A stretch of 10,994 nt of DNA, taken from assembly GCA_937967325.1 (NCBI GenBank), contig CALBSQ010000318.1, positions 1 through 10,994 on the forward strand, in the 5' to 3' direction. Below the pieces are notes generated by a model that was not told the origin of the DNA, did not search any database, and saw only the letters and a program-made list of their open reading frames with translations. This stretch comes from an uncultured Chloroflexota bacterium. GTDB taxonomy: Bacteria; Chloroflexota; UBA4733. Both the position numbers and the translations under genes were made by a program. Numbering within the stretch: position 1 is the first letter of the stretch; each line of letters opens with the position of its first letter. Below, piece by piece: positions 1 through 4,655 of this stretch.

Positions 1-443
1 AGCCGCGTCTTCCCGCTGCCGCCCGGGCCGGTGAGCGTGAGGAGCCGGGGGCCGTTCCACGCCAGCGACTCGCCAAGATCGAATACCTCCTCCTGACGGC
101 CGATGAAGCTGGTCAGCGGGCTGGGCAGGTTGTGGGGGCCGGCGTCGCGCCAGCGGGCGAGCAGGTCAGGCTCCTCGACGCCCACGGGGTAGCGCAGCAG
201 GTGGTCCACATCGGGATGTCCTGCCACCAGGAGGAGACGGCTCGCACAGACCTTCGGCAGGTTTAGGGCATTGGCCACACGCAGGAGGTTGGTCAGCCCG
301 CATTGCCGATCCACATCATCGCGCAGCCAGTGCCAGAGGCCGTTGCGGTTGATCTTGGCCATCCTGGCAAGCTGCTCGGGAACGACGCCGCGTTCCCGCA
401 TGTAGCGGCGCAGGAGGCGGGGGAGAGATCCCTGTCCGGGCAT
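1..443 (-). CDS. Partial HTH (XRE-like) P-loop ATPase transcriptional regulator, N-terminal part
   Basis: The frame starts with ATG at 443 and is open to the left edge: 147 complete codons, with the rest of the gene outside the window. Residues about 7-65 read as an XRE-type helix-turn-helix (LPRLLRRYMRERGV, then EQLARMAKINRNGLWHWL and LLRVANALNL). Residues 106-116 (LPSPLTSFIGR) lead into an ATPase domain, and residues 139-146 form a Walker A motif (GPGGSGKT). The gene is therefore cut at the start of the nucleotide-binding domain. This matches large signal-sensing ATPase regulators (HTH, then NB-ARC/AAA, then usually TPR repeats), which are very common in Chloroflexota. The start is supported by AGAAGGA about 8-14 bases upstream. 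The DNA target and ligand cannot be told. A perfect palindrome lies about 30 bases upstream of the start codon. Confidence 0.85.
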   Translation of the reverse strand, partial: MPGQGSLPRLLRRYMRERGVVPEQLARMAKINRNGLWHWLRDDVDRQCGLTNLLRVANALNLPKVCASRLLLVAGHPDVDHLLRYPVGVEEPDLLARWRDAGPHNLPSPLTSFIGRQEEVFDLGESLAWNGPRLLTLTGPGGSGKTR

Positions 444-469
444 GGCGAGGTCCTTCTGCTGCCGGCTTG

Positions 470-491
470 TCGCTCCGGCCGGCCGGAGCGA
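470..491. promoter_or_regulatory. 22-base perfect palindrome upstream of the HTH-ATPase gene (possible operator or leader hairpin)
   Basis: The core CGCTCCGGCCGGCCGGAGCG at 471-490 is its own reverse complement, and T470 pairs with A491. It lies between the candidate promoter at 509-514 and the minus-strand start codon at 443. It could therefore be a dimer-binding operator for autoregulation or a hairpin in the mRNA leader. No T-run follows on either strand, so a terminator is less likely. The palindrome is certain; its function is inferred. Confidence 0.5.
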
Positions 492-905
492 GCAACTGTG
501 TTGCCCAGATGATACTCGGTTGAATATTCAGAGCGAAGGGGCGTATCACCCGATTGGGGGCGGGCACTCAGCTCCGGTCCGTTGCCCCATAGCAGTGCAG
601 TTCGGCGCAGACCCTGCCGCCGGGGGGCACCGGGGCCGTGTCTGAGGTTAAAGCCGGCGGTATCCGAGGTGGCGGGGTTGCCGGGGCCGCGATTGCGATC
701 GGCGGCCAACCGACCGGGGGACTGCGGTACCTTCTATCCGGTGAGTGCCGTCCGCGGGACGGGGGATACCGCCTTCCGGCGTCTGCCGCGATGCTCTGCA
801 GGCACTCAGCGCCGCGGGGAGGCTCCCGTCAAAGGTGACGATGTGTCGTACAACACCGCAGGCACCGCCTTCCGCTAATTGCCGCCGGACCAATTCAGAG
901 GCATC
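492..905. other. Intergenic stretch without a supported gene; inverted repeats
   Basis: Open frames occur here on both strands, but none shows a recognisable motif or a good ribosome-binding site. The structure visible is a 10-base inverted repeat, GGCGGTATCC (656-665) with GGATACCGCC (764-773), which encloses a small perfect hairpin CCGTCC-GCG-GGACGG (748-762). The stretch may be decayed coding sequence or spacer DNA. Confidence 0.4.
509..537 (-). promoter_or_regulatory. Weak candidate promoter for the HTH-ATPase gene
   Basis: On the minus strand TATCAT (509-514) resembles a -10 box. A poor -35-like TTCGCT (532-537) lies 17 bases upstream. A 10-base palindrome, TGAATATTCA (521-530), sits in the spacer. 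Transcription from here would give a leader of about 60 bases that includes the 470-491 palindrome. The match is weak and is only a candidate. Confidence 0.22.
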
Positions 906-968
906 TCGGCGTTGGTAGCCGCGGCTCACCGTCCGCGACTGCGCAGCCCCAGCCGATACCAACGCCGA
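906..968. repeat. Long imperfect hairpin in the RHH-HNH upstream region
   Basis: TCGGCGTTGGTA (906-917) is perfectly complementary to TACCAACGCCGA (957-968). Inside it a second stem forms, CGGCT (922-926) with AGCCG (951-955). The result is a 12-bp stem, a small internal loop and a 5-bp stem around a 24-base loop. A separate 7-bp hairpin, GCCAGCG-CCTCA-CGCTGGC, follows at 996-1014. The pair could be a REP- or MITE-like element, or structured RNA. No flanking target duplication was identified. Confidence 0.45.
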
Positions 969-995
969 AAGGCGCGGACGTAGCGGGAGTTGGTC

Positions 996-1014
996 GCCAG
1001 CGCCTCACGCTGGC
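996..1014. repeat. Perfect 7-bp hairpin
   Basis: GCCAGCG (996-1002) and CGCTGGC (1008-1014) form a perfect stem with the 5-base loop CCTCA. It lies 28 bases downstream of the larger hairpin and just before the RHH gene promoter region. No T-tract follows, so it is not a standard intrinsic terminator. It may belong to the same repeat element as 906-968. Confidence 0.4.
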
Positions 1015-1040
1015 CCGGAAGGCGTGCGCCGGCAACGCGC

Positions 1041-1048
1041 GGTATCCT
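1041..1048 (+). promoter_or_regulatory. Candidate -10 region (GGTATCCT) for the RHH-HNH operon
   Basis: GGTATCCT contains a -10-like TATCCT about 32 bases upstream of the RHH start codon. The same octamer occurs on the minus strand at 3195-3202, about 41 bases upstream of the DUF433 start. No convincing -35 box is visible at the usual spacing. The call rests on position and on recurrence of the octamer. Confidence 0.28.
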
Positions 1049-1080
1049 AACCGAGACGGTGTACTGCCAGAGGTGACGCC

Positions 1081-1494
1081 ATGCCGACCCACTCCTTGAC
1101 CGTCCGGGTGCCGGATCCGCTCTACGATCGCCTCAAGCAGCGCGCGGAACAGACGAGGCGGACGGTGGAGATCGAGCTGCTGGAGGCGCTGGCTGCCACG
1201 GTCCCGGTCGATGAGGGCCTCCCCCCTGACCTGGCGAACCTGCTCGTCCCGCTGTCGTCGCTGGGCGACGACGCTCTCTGGAAGCTGGCCCGAGATCGGC
1301 TGCCGCGCAGGGCATCGGCCCGGCTGGAAAGCCTGCACCTGAAAGCGCAGCGCACCGAGCTCACCGACGACGAGGTGCAAGAGGAGCGTCGACTCATGGA
1401 CCACTACGAGCGCGCAATCCTAGTCCGCGCCGAAGCGGTCTGGCTCCTCAAGGAGCGCGGGCACGACGTCGGCAAGCTGATCGCTCGGCGGTGA
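1081..1494 (+). CDS. Ribbon-helix-helix (Arc/CopG/FitA-like) antitoxin-like protein
   Basis: 137 residues. The N-terminus (SLTVRVPDPLYDRLKQRAEQ, then TVEIELLEAL) has the pattern of a ribbon-helix-helix DNA-binding domain: a short beta-strand at residues 5-10 followed by two helices, to about residue 40. The remainder is predicted helical and charged (ALWKLARDRL; HYERAILVRAEAVWLLKERGHDV), a likely protein-interaction tail. The start is supported by AGAGGTG about 5-11 bases upstream. Its TGA stop overlaps the GTG start of the downstream HNH gene (GTGA, 1491-1494), so the two are probably translationally coupled. From memory, similar RHH proteins sit upstream of this HNH type in Chloroflexota and Cyanobacteria. 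An antitoxin or operon-repressor role is inferred by analogy with RHH antitoxins. Confidence 0.8.
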   Translation: MPTHSLTVRVPDPLYDRLKQRAEQTRRTVEIELLEALAATVPVDEGLPPDLANLLVPLSSLGDDALWKLARDRLPRRASARLESLHLKAQRTELTDDEVQEERRLMDHYERAILVRAEAVWLLKERGHDVGKLIARR

Positions 1495-1919
1495 GCCGGG
1501 CGCGTGTACCTCAGGCGCTGCGCGTCCGAGTACACGCGGCGGCGTGCTATCGGTGCGGCTACTGTCTGACCGCGGAAGCCGTCGTGGGCATGCCGACGGA
1601 GATCGACCACATCATCCCGACGGCGCACGGCGGCGCCACCGCGGAAAACAACCTCTGGCTGGCGTGTTCGTTCTTCAACAAGAACAAGGGTCGGCTTGTC
1701 GCCGCGGTCGATCCCGTCACTGGCGAGACGGTACGCTTGTTCGATCCTCGCCGCCAATCGTGGCCGGACCACTTCGCCTGGACGGCCGACAGCCGTCAGA
1801 TCGTCGGCCTGACCGCTGTCGGCCGGGCTACCGTACGGACGCTCAGCCTCAACCGGCCATCACTCCGCGCGGCGCGCCGCGTCTGGGCGGCGGCAGGCTG
1901 GCATCCTCCCAGGGAATAG
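1491..1919 (+). CDS. HNH endonuclease-family protein with a substituted zinc-knuckle cysteine
   Basis: 142 residues, GTG start inside the 4-base overlap with the RHH gene. HNH features: CxxC at Cys22/Cys25 (CGYC), IDHIIP with Asp39-His40, then His46-Gly47-Gly48, Asn54 (NNLWLAC), Cys59, and Asn63...Lys66-Gly67. Members usually have CxxCN at the second knuckle; here it is CSFFN, so residue 62 is Phe (codon TTC, 1674-1676), where the fourth zinc ligand is expected. The C-terminal part (DPVTGETVRLFDPRRQSW; GLTAVGRATV; RRVWAAAGWHPP) is typical of a small standalone HNH family I recall from Cyanobacteria and Chloroflexota. Metal-dependent nicking or cleavage of DNA would be expected of the family. 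Activity of this copy is uncertain because of the Cys change. The substrate is unknown. Confidence 0.82.
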   Translation: MSRARVPQALRVRVHAAACYRCGYCLTAEAVVGMPTEIDHIIPTAHGGATAENNLWLACSFFNKNKGRLVAAVDPVTGETVRLFDPRRQSWPDHFAWTADSRQIVGLTAVGRATVRTLSLNRPSLRAARRVWAAAGWHPPRE

Positions 1920-1922
1920 CCG

Positions 1923-1957
1923 GTGGCGGCGCGGCTGTTTCCTTTCCTTGCCGCCGC
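1923..1957. terminator. Weak candidate bidirectional terminator hairpin between convergent genes
   Basis: GTGGCGGC (1923-1930) pairs with GCCGCCGC (1950-1957), 8 bp with one G-T pair, around a 19-base pyrimidine-rich loop. It lies 4 bases after the HNH stop and 66 bases beyond the convergent XRE gene stop. No clear T-run follows, so it may act by another mechanism or not at all. Confidence 0.28.
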
Positions 1958-2022
1958 GACCCTTACCAAGCGGAACCATGCCGTGGCCAGGCGGTTGGGA
2001 TCAACCCGGATTGAGTGACCGG

Positions 2023-2382
2023 TCAGCTCGCCTTGGCTTCGAGTCGGGCCGTCTCATCATCGGCGGGGACGATGTCCAGATGGAAGCGCACGCCGAGCTT
2101 GGCGGAGAGCAGGCGCAGCGTGTCCAGGCTGGGGGTGTGCTCGCCGATCTCCAGGCGGGCGACGTGGGGCTGGCGCAAGCCCAGCTGCTTGGCCAGTTGC
2201 GTCTGGGTCAGGTGGCGCTCGATGCGATAGCCCAGCACACGCTCGGCCACGAGGCGGGCAAGTGCGGTCTCCTCCCAGATGCGCCGGTACTCCGGATTGC
2301 GCTGCAGTTCCTGCTCGTGAATTTCCCGCCAGGGGATACCGATTGTGGCCATGGGCGTCCTCCGCTGTTCCTCTGCGCTCAT
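2023..2382 (-). CDS. XRE-family antitoxin (HigA-like)
   Basis: 119 residues from ATG 2382, chosen because ATGA overlaps the stop of the toxin gene (2379-2382). An internal ATG at 2352 (MATIGIPW) is an alternative start. Residues about 58-101 form a Cro/C1-type helix-turn-helix: LTQTQLAKQLGLRQPHVARL (scaffold and recognition helices), then PSLDTLRLLSAKLGVRFHL. The upstream helix (RIWEETALARLVAERVLGYRIE) is typical of HigA-like antitoxins, which bind the toxin and repress the operon. Toxin-first order with the antitoxin directly behind fits a higBA-type module. It is the last gene of a four-frame overlapping chain. Confidence 0.87.
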   Translation of the reverse strand: MSAEEQRRTPMATIGIPWREIHEQELQRNPEYRRIWEETALARLVAERVLGYRIERHLTQTQLAKQLGLRQPHVARLEIGEHTPSLDTLRLLSAKLGVRFHLDIVPADDETARLEAKAS

Positions 2383-2699
2383 CCTGCCAGCTCCAAACGC
2401 TGCTCGGCGAGGCGAACTGCCCGGCGAAATCGTTGGGGATCGGCCAGCGCCTCCGGGCCAATCGCGGCGATGAGCCATTCCTGGCCGACCCGCCGGTAAA
2501 ACGCCCGCCAGGCGCTGCGCCCGCCTCGCGGACGCAGCTCTCGCAGCTTCCGTGCTCCCCTAACCTGACTGGTATACGGGAAGCGTAACTGCTCTCCCCA
2601 GAGCTCCAGCCTCTCAATGACCGTGCCCATGGCCGCCTGTTCCGCTTCCGGAAGTGCCTGCAACTCCTGCATGGCCTCGGGCAGCAGGGTAACCCTCAT
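2379..2699 (-). CDS. RelE/HigB-like (Gp49 family) toxin
   Basis: 106 residues. The core (residues about 41-73: PYTSQVRGARKLRELRPRGG, then SAWRAFYRRV) matches the RelE/ParE superfamily, Gp49/HigB branch: a basic R-x-L-x-E-L-R-P segment followed by a strand with R-x-x-Y/F. The C-terminus (GPEALADPQRFRRAVRLAEQRL) replaces the usual Lys-rich helix. The family consists of mRNA interferases that act on the ribosome; that function is inferred here. The start overlaps the stop of the truncated DUF5615 frame (ATGA, 2696-2699), and the stop overlaps the antitoxin start. No good ribosome-binding site is close (AGGTG is about 12 bases away), but a -10-like TATGCT lies 6 bases upstream, so a leaderless transcript is possible. 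Confidence 0.83.
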   Translation of the reverse strand: MRVTLLPEAMQELQALPEAEQAAMGTVIERLELWGEQLRFPYTSQVRGARKLRELRPRGGRSAWRAFYRRVGQEWLIAAIGPEALADPQRFRRAVRLAEQRLELAG

Positions 2700-2866
2700 C
2701 GCGCCAGCATAGCACCTACGGATCGGCTACGCCTTTCCTCCCGTCGATCCACACGAGCATGCTGCATATCGGGCGTGCTCCGCACATCGATCCCTCGTCC
2801 CCGAAGCGCTTGGAGCAATGACTGGGCCATCGAGTCCTCATCGAAGTAGAGGCGAATGGTGCTCAC
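2696..2866 (-). pseudogene. Truncated DUF5615 (PIN-like) toxin remnant
   Basis: The frame opens with GTG at 2866 (GTGA overlap with the DUF433 stop, 2863-2866) and encodes 56 residues. The first 30 (STIRLYFDEDSMAQSLLQAL, then RGRGIDVRS) match the start of DUF5615 PIN-like proteins, including the acidic FDEDS cluster. After that the similarity stops and the sequence becomes Arg-rich (DRREERRSRS). From memory, family members run to roughly 110-120 residues and carry a second acidic centre (a DF motif) that is absent here. An internal deletion joining this gene to the next module is the simplest explanation. A nuclease function is unlikely to survive. It may still be translated, since start, stop and overlaps are intact. 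Confidence 0.68.
2706..2711 (-). promoter_or_regulatory. Candidate -10 box for leaderless transcription of the RelE/HigB-like toxin
   Basis: On the minus strand TATGCT is followed by only 6 bases before the toxin ATG. A transcript would start at or next to the start codon. The toxin gene also lacks a well-spaced Shine-Dalgarno. No clear -35 box is seen. If real, it would let the toxin-antitoxin pair be expressed independently of the DUF433 promoter. Confidence 0.3.
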
Positions 2867-3153
2867 GACCTGGACGGGGCGTGCTCGGCCTCCAGCCGGT
2901 CCGCCACCGCTTCGTCCGCGGCCAGGCCGGCTTCGATCTCCTCGCAGTTTGCCTGGTAGTAGGCGAGCGCCGCGAACACCTGAGCCAGGCTGAGGTGCGG
3001 TATCTCCGACTGGATCGCCTCCGGCGCCAGGCCGAGTTTGTACCAAGTCACGACGCGCTGGACGGTGACGCCGGTGCCCGCGATGCGCGCACGTCCGTTC
3101 CGGATGTCTGGCGAACGTGTGATCAACGTCCCGATGTCGGTAGCCGCGGCCAT
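2863..3153 (-). CDS. DUF433 antitoxin-like protein
   Basis: 96 residues. It has the DUF433 pattern: ITRSPDIRNGRARIAGTGVT (nucleotide-binding-type turn and strand), then VVTWYKLGLAPEAIQSEIPHL (the G-x-x-x-E-x-I helix-turn-helix) and SLAQVFAALAYYQANCEEIE. DUF433 proteins are the usual upstream partner of DUF5615 PIN-like proteins and are thought to be VapB-like antitoxins. That pairing is seen here, but the toxin is truncated. The start ATG at 3153 has a strong ribosome-binding site, GGAAGGAGGGG, directly upstream. It is the first gene of the four-frame chain and is expected to repress its own promoter. Confidence 0.87.
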   Translation of the reverse strand: MAAATDIGTLITRSPDIRNGRARIAGTGVTVQRVVTWYKLGLAPEAIQSEIPHLSLAQVFAALAYYQANCEEIEAGLAADEAVADRLEAEHAPSRS

Positions 3154-3180
3154 TGGGCCCCTCCTTCCGATGAACGGTCA

Positions 3181-3204
3181 GTGGTCCGTGTGCGAGGATA
3201 CCAC
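3181..3204 (-). promoter_or_regulatory. Candidate promoter/operator of the DUF433 operon
   Basis: On the minus strand GGTATCCT (3195-3202) holds a -10-like TATCCT about 41 bases upstream of the DUF433 start. A 5-bp inverted repeat, GTGGT (3181-3185) with ACCAC (3200-3204), overlaps it and could be an operator half-site pair. No -35 box at standard spacing is obvious. The octamer recurs before the RHH-HNH pair at 1041-1048. Confidence 0.3.
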
Positions 3205-3391
3205 GCCTCGCGCAAGCGCTCACCACCTCGCCGCACTCGGTGACTGAAGCGGCGGGCGATGGTGGCCCCTTCAACCGGATCGCGACGAAATCGTGCGGCG
3301 CTGTTACCTGGGGTCGACGCGATCGTGACAGTTACGTTACAACGCGTGATGCATGCACAATCAGAAACAAAATGAAACACTCTGAGGCCCT
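3205..3391. other. Divergent intergenic region, no gene seen
   Basis: This lies between the minus-strand toxin-antitoxin chain and the plus-strand envelope locus. Short open frames exist but carry no recognisable motif. It is locally AT-richer around 3325-3380 (GTGACAGTTACGTTACAAC; ATGCATGCA), which would suit promoters firing in either direction. No box could be assigned with confidence. Confidence 0.35.
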
Positions 3392-3446
3392 AGACAGCGC
3401 CGCCCAACAGCGCTAGATTGGACGGTACGGAGACGGCGCTGTCTCC
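3392..3446 (+). promoter_or_regulatory. Mutually exclusive hairpins upstream of the DUF4282 gene (possible attenuator or operator)
   Basis: AGACAGCGCCG (3392-3402) is perfectly complementary to CGGCGCTGTCT (3434-3444). Each arm can instead fold locally. AGCGC (3396-3400) pairs with GCGCT (3410-3414), and GGAGAC (3429-3434) pairs with GTCTCC (3441-3446) around a GCGC core. The long-range and local folds cannot coexist. The element lies about 125 bases upstream of the DUF4282 start codon. A role in control of the envelope locus is inferred only from position and shape. Confidence 0.4.
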
Positions 3447-3568
3447 GGTCGGAACGTTCCTCTTCCCAGCGCGCCACCGCGCAGGCGGCAGTCGCCGTAA
3501 TAGGTCGTGAAGGTACGTTTGTCCTTTTTTTGGGTAGGCGACAGCAATCGAGGGAAAGGGCACTCGCG

Positions 3569-3979
3569 ATGGAAGACTACCTTGCATTCCGGCGGATGAT
3601 CACCCCGGTCCTCGTCCAGATCCTGTTCTGGATCGGTACCGTCGTTTGCTTGATCGTCGGCCTCGGGTTGGCGAGCCGGATCACGATTCTCGGCTCCCTC
3701 GTGGTGATCGCCGGCGGCGTATTGATCGTGCGCATCTACTGCGAGCTGCTGATCCTGTTCTTCCGGATGAACGAGACCCTGACCGACATCAGGGCGTCGG
3801 TGCAGACGCAGGCCCTTGGTGCGCCGCCCTTTACCGCGCCCAGCGCCGGCAGCCGGCCGGGCATGTCGCTCGGAACGGCCGCCACCATGGGGTTCCGTAT
3901 GGCGCCACCGCCGGGGCCGGATGAGCGGGTGCGACCAGATGGCGAGCCGGGCAGCGGATTGCCGGGATTCCGAGGATAG
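3569..3979 (+). CDS. DUF4282 domain-containing membrane protein
   Basis: 136 residues. MEDYLAFRRMITPVLVQILF begins a first membrane segment (about 12-33). A second (about 39-65) ends in RIYCELLILFFRMNETLTDI. The F-R-x-x-x-T-P start and the conserved RIYCELLILFFRMNETL segment are hallmarks of DUF4282, a small two-helix membrane family of unknown function. The rest (80-136) is Pro/Gly-rich and probably cytoplasmic. ATG 3569 was chosen because GAGGGAAAGGG ends 8 bases upstream and the family motif starts here; an upstream TTG at 3530 in the same frame would add 13 unlikely residues. It is the first gene of the envelope locus, followed by the C-rich repeat and the helical protein. Confidence 0.86.
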   Translation: MEDYLAFRRMITPVLVQILFWIGTVVCLIVGLGLASRITILGSLVVIAGGVLIVRIYCELLILFFRMNETLTDIRASVQTQALGAPPFTAPSAGSRPGMSLGTAATMGFRMAPPPGPDERVRPDGEPGSGLPGFRG

Positions 3980-3983
3980 GGAA

Positions 3984-4021
3984 CCTCACCCCCTGACCCC
4001 CTCTCCTGCGAGGAGATGGGG
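3984..4021. repeat. C-rich interspersed repeat with hairpin
   Basis: The stretch begins CCTCACCCCCTGACCCCC and continues CTCTCC. This signature is, from memory, scattered many times between genes in Chloroflexota and some other phyla. Its 3' half folds: CCCC (3997-4000) plus TCTCCT (4002-4007) pair with AGGAGA (4011-4016) plus GGGG (4018-4021), with one mismatch and a GCG loop. It starts 4 bases after the DUF4282 stop, so it could trim, attenuate or terminate the transcript. Only one copy lies in this window, so repeat status rests on family knowledge. Confidence 0.5.
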
Positions 4022-4094
4022 AACGCGGGCGGCGGATCAGGCGCGAATTCGCTACGCAAACAAGGGCGGGGCAACCGCAGGTGGGAGGCAGGCC

Positions 4095-4655
4095 ATGGAC
4101 GGAACGATCGAGCTGGAGTGGAATCCCTTCAGCACCGCCTCGCGCGCGGCGCACGCGGAACGGGCGGGCCGGGTGAGCCTGGCGCTGGACCTCTATACCC
4201 GGGCGGGCCAGCGAGCCCGTGTGCGTGCTTGCCTGCAACGCGCCCTCCCCGCCTGGCCGGTGCGCGACGTCCTATTGGCCGCGTCCGTCGAGTTGCTTGA
4301 CCTGCAAGCGCTGGCCGCGGGCATCGACCAGCGCAGCATGCCGGAGGTGGCCGGGGTGCTCACGCACGTCGTCGAGGACGGCGAGGGTATCGCGGGCGCG
4401 CTCTGGCGCAGCGCCGAGCGCATGGTGACCGCGGCCGGGCTGCTGGCCGGGTCCTCGGTCATGCCGCGCAGCCTGCAGCGGGAGACGGCCAAGCTGGAGC
4501 GGCTGCTGGAATCGATCCGCGAGACGCGGAGCTCGCTGGCCGACCTGGCATTGACGGGTGGCCGGACGGGCCGGAGCGATCGCCAGACGCTGGAGACGGA
4601 GTTCACCAGCCTACGCCGCGCGGCGGATGAGCTGAACGAGGAAGGGGAGCAGTGA
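4095..4655 (+). CDS. Hypothetical helical protein of the envelope locus
   Basis: 186 residues; I do not recognise a family. The sequence is almost entirely amphipathic helix, without signal peptide or membrane segment, so probably cytoplasmic. Residues about 14-45 (AHAERAGRVSLALDLYTRAG, then ARVRACLQRALPAW) have a TPR-like rhythm. Residues about 133-186 (QRETAKLERLLESIRETRSS; ETEFTSLRRAADELNEEGEQ) look like coiled coil. ATG 4095 is supported by GGGAGG 7 bases upstream; the open frame extends further upstream, but through the C-rich repeat, so longer starts are unlikely. Its stop overlaps the start of the next gene (TGATG, 4653-4657), which argues for co-translation and a shared role with the anchored protein. 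It could be a scaffold or a regulator of the membrane partners. Confidence 0.72.
   Translation: MDGTIELEWNPFSTASRAAHAERAGRVSLALDLYTRAGQRARVRACLQRALPAWPVRDVLLAASVELLDLQALAAGIDQRSMPEVAGVLTHVVEDGEGIAGALWRSAERMVTAAGLLAGSSVMPRSLQRETAKLERLLESIRETRSSLADLALTGGRTGRSDRQTLETEFTSLRRAADELNEEGEQ

Noticed and set aside
648..962. 104-codon open frame on the minus strand in the left gap
   Set aside because: No recognisable motif and no clear ribosome-binding site. It runs through several inverted repeats, and long frames are expected by chance at this GC content.
915..1040. Minus-strand reading REALATNSRYVRAFRRWYRLG that ends in a stop, looking like a protein C-terminus
   Set aside because: It coincides with the hairpins at 906-1014, and I cannot tie it to a family. 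It may be the shadow of a repeat. Kept only as a hint of a possible gene remnant.
895..1404. 169-codon open frame on the minus strand overlapping the RHH gene
   Set aside because: Opposite to a gene with a clear RHH domain and overlap-coupled partner; its product has no motif.
3525..3531. Run of seven T as an intrinsic terminator
   Set aside because: No GC-rich hairpin directly precedes it, and it lies only about 40 bases before the DUF4282 start.
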